64,000 nt of DNA from an uncultured Phycisphaerales bacterium. Lineage in GTDB: Bacteria; Planctomycetota; Phycisphaerae; Sedimentisphaerales; Anaerohalosphaeraceae. A program made the position numbers and the translations under genes. The DNA lies in assembly GCA_937868095.1 (NCBI GenBank), contig CALMLO010000034.1, positions 1 through 64,000 on the forward strand. The letters are read 5' to 3'. The notes under the pieces were generated by a model, which was not told the DNA's origin, searched no databases, and saw only the letters and a program-made list of their open reading frames with translations. Positions 16,227-25,528 of this stretch are shown here, piece after piece; the first letter of the stretch is position 1, and each line of letters begins with the position of its first letter.

Positions 16227-17003
16227 TCAGGGGAGAGGGTCTGTATTTTTATGGAGGGAGATTGAGGCGTTCGCGGGCGGTTCTTCCGAATTATTTTTGA
16301 TAAGGTGAAGAGTGACGATTCCGCCGGACATCGGACAGGCGGCGTCATAGAGCAGACCCGCCTGCCGACAGGTTGCGGGGAGAGGAAACCCTTCCCAGAG
16401 GCGGATGGACTCGGCCAGATAAAGGAGAGGGCGGCGGCTTCGGAAGAGGAGCAGGCCGGCTGCCGGCATTCCATAGCGCAGATGCATCCAGTACCATTTT
16501 CGCAGGATGCTGCTGGGAGGCAGGGAGAATTCGAGGATGCCGATTCGTCCGTTTAGTTTGAGCAGCCGTTTCATTTCGCGGAGGGCGGCAAGGCGGTCGG
16601 GGATATTCCGCAATCCAAAGGCACAGGTGATGATGTCGAATGCCGCAGAGGGCAGAGCGGTTTGAAGGGCATCGGCGGTTTCCCAGCGGAGCCGGTGGGC
16701 AAGAGCCGGCTGTTTTTTGAGGCGGTGCTGATACTTTTTTACGGCTTGCTTTATCATAGCACTGCTGCGGTCAAGGCCGATAATCGTGGAGGCCGCCGAA
16801 TGCTCGGCAAGGGCAAACGCCAAATCCCCGGAACCGCAGCACAAGTCGAGCACCTGTTCTCCCGGCTGAGGATTGAGAATTTTTACCGTGTTTCTTCGCC
16901 ATCGGCGGTCTATCCCTGCACTGAAGAGGTGATTGCAAAGGTCGTATCGTTGGGCGAGGTTTTCAAAATCAAAATCATGGGTTTGCGAAAAAGGGCTGCT
17001 CAT
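16227..17003 (-). CDS. menG: Demethylmenaquinone methyltransferase (UbiE/MenG)
   Basis: A 258-residue class I SAM methyltransferase. Motif I is VLDLCCGSGDLAFAL; the family signatures YDLCNHLFSAGIDRRWR near the N-terminus and AFGLRNIPDR in the middle are those of UbiE/MenG. It adds the ring methyl group in the last step of menaquinone synthesis. It lies directly after menA (stop-to-start gap 11 bases) in a truD-menA-menG operon, which supports menaquinone as the quinone. The C-terminus (about residues 225-258) is a short tail beyond the usual family end. Confidence 0.93.
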   Translation of the reverse strand: MSSPFSQTHDFDFENLAQRYDLCNHLFSAGIDRRWRRNTVKILNPQPGEQVLDLCCGSGDLAFALAEHSAASTIIGLDRSSAMIKQAVKKYQHRLKKQPALAHRLRWETADALQTALPSAAFDIITCAFGLRNIPDRLAALREMKRLLKLNGRIGILEFSLPPSSILRKWYWMHLRYGMPAAGLLLFRSRRPLLYLAESIRLWEGFPLPATCRQAGLLYDAACPMSGGIVTLHLIKNNSEEPPANASISLHKNTDPLP

Positions 17004-17014
17004 ATTGACCGCCT

Positions 17015-17956
17015 TTATTTTCCGAGCAGGAGAGAGACAGTCAACAGGACGCCGAAGGCCAGATGAAGGGCGGCGGTTTGCTGATCGAGCGTTGCAATCT
17101 GCTGGGGCTGATCGGGCGGAGCGGTCATGGCACTGCGGATGTTTTTTACGGCGAAGGGCACTGTCAGCAAAACCAGCAGGGACCAGAGCGGAAGTATTCG
17201 GAGCAGAACCAGCCCTATCAGAATCAGATAAGCAGACAGGACCAGTGCGGCATATTCCCGCTGCGCCCAGCGGCGGCCCAAAAGGGAAGCGGTGGTTTGG
17301 ATGCCGGCCTGTGTGTCATCGGCGATATCCCGAAGATTATTGGCGTTGAGAATGGCGGCTACCAGCGAGCCGATGGGCAGGGAGATCAACAGAGCGGCCC
17401 AGCGGACCGTGCCGGTGAGAACATAAAAGGCCCCAATGACCATCAGGGGGCCCATCAGGCAAAAGACCATGGGGTCTCCCAGTCCGCGATATTTGCAGGC
17501 AATAGGAGTGGCGGTATAGAAGAAGCCGCCGGCAATGCCGAGCAGGCCCAGGGCGAGAATCGGCCAGCCGCGCAGGTGGACGAATACCAGTCCGATGAGG
17601 GCGGTGAGAGCAAAACACACATACCCGGCGATCAGAACAGCGCGGGGGTTGAGCAGTCCTTCGGGCAGAACGCGACTGCCTCCGTAGGTGCCGGGCCGAT
17701 CCACGCCTTTTTTGAAATCGAAATATTCGTTTATCAGATTGGCGGCTGCGTGAACACTCAGAGAGGCGGCCAAAACCAGCGGCAGCAGCATCCATTCGGC
17801 CTTCGGCTCGGAGGCGGCTAAGGCGGCCCCGCAGCAGACGGGAATCACGGAGGCGGTATAGGTAAACGGACGAAACACCTGAATCCAGATTGACAGTCGC
17901 CAGCGATGAAAGGTACCGGGGGGCATGAGGAAAGGTTCCTTTGAATCAGGCAACAT
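17015..17956 (-). CDS. menA: 1,4-dihydroxy-2-naphthoate polyprenyltransferase (MenA)
   Basis: A 313-residue integral membrane prenyltransferase of the UbiA superfamily with about nine hydrophobic segments. The first Asp-rich site reads LINEYFDFKKGVD (N-x3-D-x4-D type) and the second NNLRDIADDTQAG. It attaches the isoprenoid tail to the naphthoate ring, one step before MenG. Its ATG overlaps the last 11 bases of truD, suggesting translational coupling. Confidence 0.93.
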   Translation of the reverse strand: MLPDSKEPFLMPPGTFHRWRLSIWIQVFRPFTYTASVIPVCCGAALAASEPKAEWMLLPLVLAASLSVHAAANLINEYFDFKKGVDRPGTYGGSRVLPEGLLNPRAVLIAGYVCFALTALIGLVFVHLRGWPILALGLLGIAGGFFYTATPIACKYRGLGDPMVFCLMGPLMVIGAFYVLTGTVRWAALLISLPIGSLVAAILNANNLRDIADDTQAGIQTTASLLGRRWAQREYAALVLSAYLILIGLVLLRILPLWSLLVLLTVPFAVKNIRSAMTAPPDQPQQIATLDQQTAALHLAFGVLLTVSLLLGK

Positions 17957-19214
17957 CTTTTTTCATCAGCTCGCGGAGGAGAATGGTGGCATAGCAGCCG
18001 GAGTCCAGTTCAAAGGACAATTGGAGATATTCGCCTTTGTCGTCGCTGCCGTGGTCGATTTCGATATGGCGGGGCTGGAAACGAATGGGTCGTCGTCCGC
18101 CTTTGGCACCGGCCAGTTTCAGCCGACGCAGGTCGTCTTCCTGGAGAGGGACGCGGTCGAGGACGGCATTTTCAATCTCGCCAGCGGCTTGGCTCAGGCG
18201 GGTGGTGCGCAGACCCAGCAGCGGGCCGGTGGGGCTGATTTCGAAACGGTCGCAGCGGGGCTGTTCGACGGCAGCGTTTTCAACAACGAAACAGGCGCCG
18301 TTTTCGTGCTTGATTGCCAAATCTCCCTCCAGAAGCCGGTCTATGTTCGGCATTCGCGCAGCCAGAACCTGATTGAACAGATGCGACTGCCAGGCGGCGA
18401 TGAGAAGACTTCGGAACGGTTTGCTGACGGCCTGAGCGGCCCTGCGTTTGTCCTCGGGATGCTCGATAAGAGACTGAAGTGCCCGCCGCTGGTCGCGAAA
18501 GCGAAACGGCCAGTTGCGGAAGGCCTGAGCGTATTGGCCTTCCTCGTAAAAACGGCGTGCCCGGATAAAATCTTTTTGTTTATCCAGTTCCGGTTTGCCC
18601 AGAAGCAGGTCGATAAAATCCTCGAGGCGGTCGGTCACCAGCGTCCAGCCGAGCAGATGGGATTCAAAACGGGAGCCGAACCGCTGGGGGCCGAAGTAGT
18701 TGGGCACCCCCCGGTGGGAAAGGACCTTCAGACATTCGTCGGCGATTTCCCTGGCTTGCGGAATGGGCAGCTGGAGCTGGCGGATACGGATGCGGAAGCG
18801 GTTGCCGGCGAGGTGGCCGGTTTTGAGTTTGTTGCCGTGCCGGGCGACTTCGAGAATACGGATGTTCGGCAGTTGGAGGGCCAGGAGCCGTTCCGGTTCG
18901 ACGTGTTCGACGGACATCCACTGGCGAGTGACGGCTTTGGTATCTTTGCGTCCGGCCATTCCGATATCGAGATGGCGAACGCCAAGGGCATCGGCGATTC
19001 TCTCGGCGGTGTCGGAACTGGCCAGGCCGGTCTTTTCAATTCGGAAAAAGGTATGTGTGCCCTCACCGGAGGGCGTGTAAAGAGGGATTTCGTCGACAAA
19101 GAAGTCTTCCGGACACAATTTGATGCAGCCGCCGATGCCCGGCAGGTTGGCGGTCAAATAAGGCCAGGAAGAGATGTCAGCCAAATCTATATCATCATTT
19201 GGTAAAATGGTCAT
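17946..19214 (-). CDS. truD: tRNA pseudouridine(13) synthase TruD
   Basis: A 422-residue TruD, which converts U13 of some tRNAs to pseudouridine. The signature GRKDTKAVTRQWMSVE, containing the catalytic Asp, lies about one fifth of the way in; KPEDFFVDEIP-type text (LCPEDFFVDEIPLYTPSG) opens the protein, and the TRUD insertion domain follows (VPNYFGPQRFGS). I chose ATG 19214, because the upstream extension is not family-like and contains no Shine-Dalgarno. First gene of the truD-menA-menG operon. Confidence 0.93.
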   Translation of the reverse strand: MTILPNDDIDLADISSWPYLTANLPGIGGCIKLCPEDFFVDEIPLYTPSGEGTHTFFRIEKTGLASSDTAERIADALGVRHLDIGMAGRKDTKAVTRQWMSVEHVEPERLLALQLPNIRILEVARHGNKLKTGHLAGNRFRIRIRQLQLPIPQAREIADECLKVLSHRGVPNYFGPQRFGSRFESHLLGWTLVTDRLEDFIDLLLGKPELDKQKDFIRARRFYEEGQYAQAFRNWPFRFRDQRRALQSLIEHPEDKRRAAQAVSKPFRSLLIAAWQSHLFNQVLAARMPNIDRLLEGDLAIKHENGACFVVENAAVEQPRCDRFEISPTGPLLGLRTTRLSQAAGEIENAVLDRVPLQEDDLRRLKLAGAKGGRRPIRFQPRHIEIDHGSDDKGEYLQLSFELDSGCYATILLRELMKKDVA

Positions 19215-19299
19215 TGAGAAACCAAAATGAGAAACCAATATTCGAGTTTTCTTTAGGATAAACCGGACGGCAAAAAAAGCAAGAGGCAAATAGCGGACA

Positions 19300-20466
19300 T
19301 TAGGGGCCTGTAAAGTCGCAAAGAATGGAGTCGGCAATGGCCAGAGCGGGGCGAGTGAGCCGAATCGAAGCAGGGCCGGCTTCGATCAGACCGAGGGAAA
19401 CATATTTTCGGATTGGTTCGGCAAAGAGCGCGAAGGGGTCAAAGCCGGTTTGTTTTTGAAAGAGGTCGGGGCGGATGCCGGCGGTTTTGCGGAGGTTCAG
19501 GACGGCGGTTTCGCAGGCAATTTCGAGCGGCGAGGGGGTCTGAACCTGCTCAAAGGCAAAACGGCCTTCGGTAATGGCGGCGGTGTATGCGGCGAGGTCT
19601 GAATAATTGTGTGTGCGGTGTCCCTGAAAGTATGAAGCGGCAGAAGGGCCTAAGCCCAGCCAAGGCCGGTTGTCCCAATAGCACAGATTGTGCCGGCAGG
19701 CAAAACCCGGACGGGCAAAGTTGGAGATTTCGTACTGTTCAAAGCCGGCGGCTGTGAGGACATCGATAGCGGTTTCATACATGGCCCGGTCGGTGTCTTC
19801 GTCAATGGCGGCCGTCCTGCCTGCTTGGAGGTCGGCGAAAAGCGGTGTGCCTTTTTCATAGGTGAGGGCGTAGGCGGACAGGTGGACAATCTCTTGGTTG
19901 ATGGCCTTTTGAAGGGACTGCTTCCACGATTTCAGGGAAGAACCCGGGATGGCGTAAATCAGGTCTAATCCGATGTTGTCCAGACCGGCCTGCCTTGCCT
20001 GGCGGATACAGCGTGCGATATCTTCAGGATGGTGAAGCCGGCCGAGAAAGGTCAGTTCGTCCTGATGAAAAGACTGAGCGCCGATGGAGAGTCGATTGAC
20101 GCCAAGCCGGCGCAGGGCTGCGAAGAGCTCGGCATCCGCCTGGGCTGGGTTGACCTCGACAGACCATTCCTGAACAGGGCCTGTCCGCTCTGCAAGACGC
20201 TGAAGGAAGGGGAGCAGAAGTTCTGTGGGCAAAACGGAAGGGGAGCCGCCGCCGATATAGAGGGTTTGGACGGGCCGGCGAATTGCATACAGGTCGAGTT
20301 CTCTGAGAACGGCCTCGGTCAGGTCAAGGGCCTGACGCCGGTCATAGGGAACGGAATAGAAGGCACAATAGCGGCATTTGCGGGCACAAAAAGGGATGTG
20401 CACATAGATGGACAACGCCCCGTCCGGCGCAGGGGAAATTGTCTGCCGGCCGCTGTCTTCAGACAT
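19300..20466 (-). CDS. hemW: Radical SAM coproporphyrinogen oxidase-like protein HemW
   Basis: A 388-residue radical SAM enzyme. YVHIPFCARKCRYCAFYS carries the CxxxCxxC iron-sulfur motif near residue 25; GGGSPSVLP and VEVNP follow as in the HemN/HemW family. The C-terminal HemN domain is present. Most HemW proteins are heme chaperones and not true coproporphyrinogen dehydrogenases; the lack of the fourth Cys of HemN's CxxxCxxCxC (here ...CRYCAF) supports HemW. Its ATG overlaps the end of pssA by 8 bases (ATGTCTGA), so it is the last gene of psd-pssA-hemW. Confidence 0.9.
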   Translation of the reverse strand: MSEDSGRQTISPAPDGALSIYVHIPFCARKCRYCAFYSVPYDRRQALDLTEAVLRELDLYAIRRPVQTLYIGGGSPSVLPTELLLPFLQRLAERTGPVQEWSVEVNPAQADAELFAALRRLGVNRLSIGAQSFHQDELTFLGRLHHPEDIARCIRQARQAGLDNIGLDLIYAIPGSSLKSWKQSLQKAINQEIVHLSAYALTYEKGTPLFADLQAGRTAAIDEDTDRAMYETAIDVLTAAGFEQYEISNFARPGFACRHNLCYWDNRPWLGLGPSAASYFQGHRTHNYSDLAAYTAAITEGRFAFEQVQTPSPLEIACETAVLNLRKTAGIRPDLFQKQTGFDPFALFAEPIRKYVSLGLIEAGPASIRLTRPALAIADSILCDFTGP

Positions 20467-21361
20467 GAGGGGCGGCCGACGGCGGGGCCGGTTCAGTAGA
20501 AACCACAGGGGTCGGCTGGCGGAAATACTGCCGGATTCTTCGCCAAAGTCCTGTGAGGGCATAGCCGCCGAAGCAGATGGTCAGGGCTACCTGCAGGCCG
20601 GTCTGCCAGATAAGGGCGATGATGGCGGCGACCCAAAACAGATGAATGATAGGTTTTTTGCCTCGAAGGTACTGATTGACCAGGTGGGGGTACTCGATGC
20701 GGCTGACCATCAGGGCGCCGGCGCCGAGGGTAATCCACGGCAGACAGTACAGGATGGATTTCAGGAAGAAAGTAAACATCATGGGGTGAACATGGGCGGT
20801 TGGGTCGGTTCTCATGTGTTCAATCAGGACAACCAAACCGGCCAGAATGCCGGCGGCGGCTGGAGTGGGCAGGCCGAAGAAGACTCGATGAGCGGTTTCA
20901 TCTTCGACATTCTCGACGTTAAATCGGGCCAGACGTACGGCCGCACAGCTGAGATAGGAGGCCCCGGCCAGCCATAGAAATCGACGGAAAAAATCGGATA
21001 GAAAGAAGGTTTCAGGGCCGAACAGGTCGGTGAAATTCTGCATGAGAACCCGCAGGGTTAGAATGGCGGGTGCGGCGCCGAAACTGATCATATCGCACAG
21101 ACTGTCGAGCTGGCCGCCGAAACTGGATGTGGTTCGGCTCATTCGAGCGATTCGCCCGTCGAGCATATCGGCTATCATCGCCACAAAAATCATATAACCG
21201 GCATGGGCAAATTTGTCCGGGCCGTGTGCTGCCAGTCCGATGGCCGCAAAGCCGCATACGCCGTTGAGCAGGGTTACGAGAGACGGCAGAATAGTAACGG
21301 TCTGAAGCCGCCGCGGGTGAGGCGGGATGAAAAAACGTCGTTTTTTGTGTTTATGAGTCAT
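20459..21361 (-). CDS. pssA: CDP-diacylglycerol-serine O-phosphatidyltransferase
   Basis: A 300-residue membrane enzyme that makes phosphatidylserine. The CDP-alcohol phosphatidyltransferase motif is intact: DGRIARMSRTTSSFGGQLDS followed by LCD (pattern D-G-x2-A-R-x8-G-x3-D-x3-D), between hydrophobic helices. About eight membrane segments. Its ATG overlaps the psd stop codon by four bases (ATGA), so phosphatidylserine synthesis and decarboxylation are translationally coupled. Confidence 0.93.
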   Translation of the reverse strand: MTHKHKKRRFFIPPHPRRLQTVTILPSLVTLLNGVCGFAAIGLAAHGPDKFAHAGYMIFVAMIADMLDGRIARMSRTTSSFGGQLDSLCDMISFGAAPAILTLRVLMQNFTDLFGPETFFLSDFFRRFLWLAGASYLSCAAVRLARFNVENVEDETAHRVFFGLPTPAAAGILAGLVVLIEHMRTDPTAHVHPMMFTFFLKSILYCLPWITLGAGALMVSRIEYPHLVNQYLRGKKPIIHLFWVAAIIALIWQTGLQVALTICFGGYALTGLWRRIRQYFRQPTPVVSTEPAPPSAAPHV

Positions 21362-22074
21362 ATTTCGTATCGGGCCAGGGGCGTTGTGCCTGCCTTTACT
21401 TTGTCGCCGACTTTTACGAGTATTTTCAGGTTCGGTCTTGCCGGCACATACAGTTCTGCTCTGGAACCGAACTTAATCATACCAAAGGGCTGGCCTGCGG
21501 TAAAGGTTTGGTTTTCGGCGGCCTGGCAGACAATGCGGCGGGCGATGGCGCCGGCAATCTGCCGTACCAGCAGCCGGTCGGCAGGCGGGTGGAGCCGCTC
21601 GAGGAGCAGACTGTTCGATTCATTGAGTTTGCCGGCTTGTTCGCCGCGGAGTGCGTTGAGAAATCGGCCCGGCTTGTAGGTGATGGACACTACCCGCACG
21701 GCAGAGGGCATCCGCTGGATGTGGACGTTGAAGATGCTCATGAAGATGCCGATGCGAATGGCATGGCCGTCGCCCACCGCCGTCTCAAATACCGGCTCGA
21801 TGTCGCTGACGGTACCGTCGGCAGGAGACAGCAGCAGCGTCGGGTCGTCGGGAATGGTGCGGACAGGATCGCGAAAGAACAGCAGTACCCACACTACTCC
21901 CGCCAGAAGAAGGATTTCGGGCAGGACACCCGCCAGCCACAGGGCCGCGCCGCTATGCATTGATTGGGGAAATACCCGCCAAAAGACCAGTGCATACACA
22001 AGCATCAGGACCGCCAGCAGGGCTGGATAAACAGCTGCCTGAGGCAGACCGTATTTGGTTATCGGGATTCGCAT
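21358..22074 (-). CDS. psd: Phosphatidylserine decarboxylase (short, archaeal-type)
   Basis: A 238-residue proenzyme. Two N-terminal hydrophobic helices precede the catalytic domain. The self-cleavage site is GMIKFGSRAELYVP, the GS form of the short Psd type rather than LGST; cleavage before Ser would create the pyruvoyl group. SPADGTVSDIEPV and IFMSIFNVHIQR are further family blocks. It makes phosphatidylethanolamine from the PssA product. ATG 22074 is preferred to a frame extension at 22110. First gene of psd-pssA-hemW. Confidence 0.93.
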   Translation of the reverse strand: MRIPITKYGLPQAAVYPALLAVLMLVYALVFWRVFPQSMHSGAALWLAGVLPEILLLAGVVWVLLFFRDPVRTIPDDPTLLLSPADGTVSDIEPVFETAVGDGHAIRIGIFMSIFNVHIQRMPSAVRVVSITYKPGRFLNALRGEQAGKLNESNSLLLERLHPPADRLLVRQIAGAIARRIVCQAAENQTFTAGQPFGMIKFGSRAELYVPARPNLKILVKVGDKVKAGTTPLARYEI

Positions 22075-22168
22075 GCCCTCCAACGTAGCGGAAAGGCGTG
22101 ACAAAATCAAGTTTTCTCCGCTGCGGTGATTCCCCTTTTTTCCGCCTTGTCAGGAAGAACCTTGCGGC

Positions 22169-23185
22169 TCAGACAACCAATTCGTTGCCGACCTTGCGGG
22201 CGCGGGTGGGTTTGTCCAGATTGATGCCGAGTGCCAGGCCGATTTCGACCAGCAGGTTCCAGCCGGCGGCCAGATAGAGATAAGGTGTCAGTTCGCCGGC
22301 ATTAGGGACCTGGATAGTCGGCAAGGGAGTCGGGCGGTTGGCGATGGCTACGACCTTCAGCCCAACACCTTTGACCAGAACATCCTGAAATTTTTCGATT
22401 TCGGGGTCGATGGGGTCCACCACAAAGACGATATCTTTGGGGTCCATGACTTCTTCGATTCCGTGGACGGCATAGGTGCCTTCGAGGTAGTCGGATTTAT
22501 TGCGGGTGATTTCATTGGTTTTCAGGGTCAATTCCTCGGCTACGCCGTCGTTGTAGCCGGCAAAATAAATGGTAGGGGCCTCGATGGCGGTTTTGATAAT
22601 AGAGGGGTCGATGGGCATAGTCAGCGCTGTTTCGATCTGGTCGGCCAGTTTGGAGAGGTTGACCTGGCTGATGGTACCGGCGATGTGTCTGAGCAGCGAT
22701 TCGTAAAAGAGGGCCTGTTCCATTACGCTTTTGGTTGCAGCGACGGCTTGCTCCCAGCCGCAGGTGAGGATAAAGGTTTTTGTACAGGCCTCTTCGAGAA
22801 GAGTGCCGGTGTTGGCTGAGAGGCCGAAGCGGTTGGGGTTGCCGTTCTCTTTGAGTTTTTTGGCCAGCAGCACCACTTCCTTGGTTCGTCCGGAGTTGGA
22901 GGCGCAGAAGACGGCAAATCGGGATAAATCATACTCGGCGGCCTGACGAGAGCCCTCCGTAAAGACGGACAAATCCAGCTGCCATCGCAGGGCCTTTCGG
23001 ATAGCGTTTTTGGCGGGGAAAATTCGGCTGGAGCCCTCCCCGGTGAGCAGCAGCCGACCGAGAGAGCGAACGGTTTGGGCGACATCTTTGGTTTGAGCCA
23101 GGTTGAAATTGCGGACGACGTCCACCGTCTCCATCATTTCCCTAACGAGGGCGTATTGAGCATAGCGTTGATCTTTTAAATTCAC
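22169..23185 (-). CDS. SIS-domain sugar-phosphate isomerase-like protein
   Basis: A 338-residue protein with two SIS domains, as in the isomerase half of GlmS and AgaS. The first has GEGSSRIFPAK and ASNSGRTKEVVLLAKKL; the second has TIYFAGYNDGVAEELTLKTN and the C-terminal ALGINLDKPTRARKVGNE. No glutaminase domain is attached. The start is GTG 23185, supported by AAGGAGA six bases upstream. It follows the DUF4954 gene after 30 bases, so the two probably form an operon acting on a phosphorylated hexose or hexosamine. Substrate unknown. Confidence 0.88.
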   Translation of the reverse strand: MNLKDQRYAQYALVREMMETVDVVRNFNLAQTKDVAQTVRSLGRLLLTGEGSSRIFPAKNAIRKALRWQLDLSVFTEGSRQAAEYDLSRFAVFCASNSGRTKEVVLLAKKLKENGNPNRFGLSANTGTLLEEACTKTFILTCGWEQAVAATKSVMEQALFYESLLRHIAGTISQVNLSKLADQIETALTMPIDPSIIKTAIEAPTIYFAGYNDGVAEELTLKTNEITRNKSDYLEGTYAVHGIEEVMDPKDIVFVVDPIDPEIEKFQDVLVKGVGLKVVAIANRPTPLPTIQVPNAGELTPYLYLAAGWNLLVEIGLALGINLDKPTRARKVGNELVV

Positions 23186-23215
23186 TTCTGTTCTCCTTGA
23201 AAAAGTTGTTTCCCA

Positions 23216-25420
23216 TCAGTCGCGACGCAGGACGGCCTCCACAGCGGCTTTGAATTGTTCGGTCTGCTGACGGACGCGTTTGACAAAATCGTTTTCCTCG
23301 AGGGGGCCAAGGACCGCCAGCATTTCCTCCTGGTTGCGGTAGGTGGCCTGGCGGAATGGGTTTTCGTAGTCTTTTTTGCGGGAGGCATAGACTCGGTCAC
23401 AGATGAGCTGCTGGATTTGAACGGCTTGCCGGAATAGCTCTTTCCACTGCTGGGGGGTAAAGGTTTCTGAACCGCAGAGTGCACAGAGCGCGGCGAAGGC
23501 GTGTTTCTGCTTATCCAGGGGATAGCGCTGCCAAAGTTCATCGTAGCGGTTGTGGATTTGCTGCCAGGTCTGGAGTTTTCCATCACGAATGTCGGCTCGA
23601 AGTTGGTCCACGTCTTCGGCGAGCATCAATTGACCGCCGAGGTTGACCCAGTGGCGGCAGCGCGGCCCGTGCAGGCGGTTTTGCAGGAGGGTCCAGTCGG
23701 CGGAGGGGTTGGCCTCCATCCAGGCAAGCAGATTTTTTATGGCGTAATGATGAAGCATCTGCCGATAGGCATGGTATCCTTCATAGGGTTTGAGAATCAC
23801 CGCCTTGCGGTGGGATTTTTCTATTCTTTCGCCGAGGACTTCGAGGTCGGCGAGGTTTTTGCCGTCGCCGGTCAGGAGGGAGCGTCCGAGGGCGATGATT
23901 TTTTCGAGAGGTTCTGTTTCCGGTGTGCGGCCCTGCCGGCGAAGATGGGCTTTGGCTGTCCACAGTTCCAGCAGCTCCATGGCCTGGAAAATTTCCTCGG
24001 CAGTATCCGGAGCCATGCAGTCAAATTCAATATTCTGAATCTTATGAATCCGATTGTCGCGGCTTTGAAATTTCCAGTTGTTGCGTGCCAGGGCATACAT
24101 ATTGAAGAGCCACCAGAAGGCCGGCATGATTTCGAGCCGGTCTGCGGAGACATTGTTGTTCAGCAGGGAAAAGGGCAGCGGGATATCGAGCTCGGCCGGA
24201 TAGTCGCCCTTGGACAGGAGAACAAAAGAGGCAAATCGGCAGGAATGCTTGATGCTTGTGCACAGTCCCGGCCAGAATCCGCGTCCGGCCTGGACTTCAT
24301 TGTCGTTGGCGCGGCTGTTGTGATTGGAGCCGATAGTGGCACCGGCGGCCATATTGCTTTGTCCGAGCACAATGGAGGCAATCAGAAACGAGTTGTTGTG
24401 GTGCTGTTCATGGGCGGGGAAAATCAGATTGTTGAGCACTTCACAGCAGGAGATGGTGGAGTTGTCTCCGAGGAAGGAATGAATGAGCCGGGCGCCGTAT
24501 TTGAGGTTGGAGTTGTTGCCGAGAATAAAGCGGACGGCCTTGCAGCCGTAGAAAATATGACAGCCGTATCCGATGATGCCGTTGACCAGTTCGACTCCTT
24601 CGCCAATCTGACTGGGTTCTTCCGGTGAGGAATGAATGGTCAGATTTTTGAGTTTGTTGGCCCCCTTGATATAGCAGTGGGGGCCGATTTTGACATCCTT
24701 GAGAATGCGGGAGTTTTTGATGACGCATTGATCGCCGACGGTCCCATAATAGCCGCGTCGGCTGTCAAACTCTTTTTCGGTGATGTTTTTGAGCCGTTCG
24801 AGAAGGGGTCTGTCCTCGCGATATTTGGCCCAGAGGTAGGCATCGGCGGTAATCATGCCGTCAAAGGGGATGATTCGTCTGCCGCCGGCTTCATTCATTA
24901 CGTCCAGCCAGACGCGGACTTTTTCGGGTTCGCCGTCTTTGATGATGCCATTGCCGAATTTGGCGTAGTTGGTGGTGTGCATTTCGTCAATATTGGCCAG
25001 GATGCAGCGGCGTCCGATAATATAATGAGCAAGGTAGCTGACGTTGTGAACGGCGGTATCATCGCCGATGTCGCAGGAAACAATGCGACTGTCGGTGATG
25101 CCTACGGACACCTGCATATCGTGGTGTTCGAGAATCTGATTGCGCATTCGGCCGATCCGCACCAGGCCGAAGAAAGAGGAGTTTTTGATTTGGGAAGGTT
25201 CAAACTCATCAGTGACCAGCACCATATCCCAGTCGTCTGCCTTATTGCCGTTTTTGACCATTTGTTCGAGTTCGTCGGCCCGCAGATGCCGCCAGGCCGG
25301 ATGCGGCTGGGGGATTTGGCTGTTGCGAAGATAAAACTCATCTTGTCCAGCAGGCAGATATGGAGAGGGAATAAAGTTTTTGCCGAGTTGACCGGCCGGA
25401 AGAATTTCCACATGGTCCAT
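23216..25420 (-). CDS. DUF4954 family protein with left-handed beta-helix
   Basis: A 734-residue protein that matches the DUF4954 type. The middle (about residues 100-390) shows hexapeptide-like periodicity (IGPHCYIKGANKLKNLTIHS, GEGVELVNGIIGYGCHI), which predicts a left-handed beta-helix as in sugar-nucleotide acyl- and nucleotidyltransferases. The C-terminal 300 residues are helical. No catalytic role has been shown that I know of. Its pairing with a SIS isomerase suggests sugar-phosphate metabolism. A TTGTTT-17-TATAAT promoter lies upstream. Confidence 0.85.
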   Translation of the reverse strand: MDHVEILPAGQLGKNFIPSPYLPAGQDEFYLRNSQIPQPHPAWRHLRADELEQMVKNGNKADDWDMVLVTDEFEPSQIKNSSFFGLVRIGRMRNQILEHHDMQVSVGITDSRIVSCDIGDDTAVHNVSYLAHYIIGRRCILANIDEMHTTNYAKFGNGIIKDGEPEKVRVWLDVMNEAGGRRIIPFDGMITADAYLWAKYREDRPLLERLKNITEKEFDSRRGYYGTVGDQCVIKNSRILKDVKIGPHCYIKGANKLKNLTIHSSPEEPSQIGEGVELVNGIIGYGCHIFYGCKAVRFILGNNSNLKYGARLIHSFLGDNSTISCCEVLNNLIFPAHEQHHNNSFLIASIVLGQSNMAAGATIGSNHNSRANDNEVQAGRGFWPGLCTSIKHSCRFASFVLLSKGDYPAELDIPLPFSLLNNNVSADRLEIMPAFWWLFNMYALARNNWKFQSRDNRIHKIQNIEFDCMAPDTAEEIFQAMELLELWTAKAHLRRQGRTPETEPLEKIIALGRSLLTGDGKNLADLEVLGERIEKSHRKAVILKPYEGYHAYRQMLHHYAIKNLLAWMEANPSADWTLLQNRLHGPRCRHWVNLGGQLMLAEDVDQLRADIRDGKLQTWQQIHNRYDELWQRYPLDKQKHAFAALCALCGSETFTPQQWKELFRQAVQIQQLICDRVYASRKKDYENPFRQATYRNQEEMLAVLGPLEENDFVKRVRQQTEQFKAAVEAVLRRD

Positions 25421-25471
25421 TCAGAAAACCCTCTATGATAACACGATTTTACATTCCCTAATAAAGCATCT

Positions 25472-25500
25472 ATTATACCTTTTTCTGGGGAAGCAAACAA
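25472..25500 (-). promoter_or_regulatory. Promoter TTGTTT-17-TATAAT for DUF4954-SIS operon
   Basis: On the minus strand TTGTTT (25495-25500) and TATAAT (25472-25477) are 17 bases apart, about 50 bases before the ATG at 25420. Confidence 0.6.
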
Positions 25501-25528
25501 TGATTTTCTTTCCGTGCAGACGAAGGTG

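Noticed and set aside
17925..19205. Long plus-strand open frame of 426 codons
   Set aside because: It is the antisense of truD and menA, whose family motifs are unambiguous on the minus strand.
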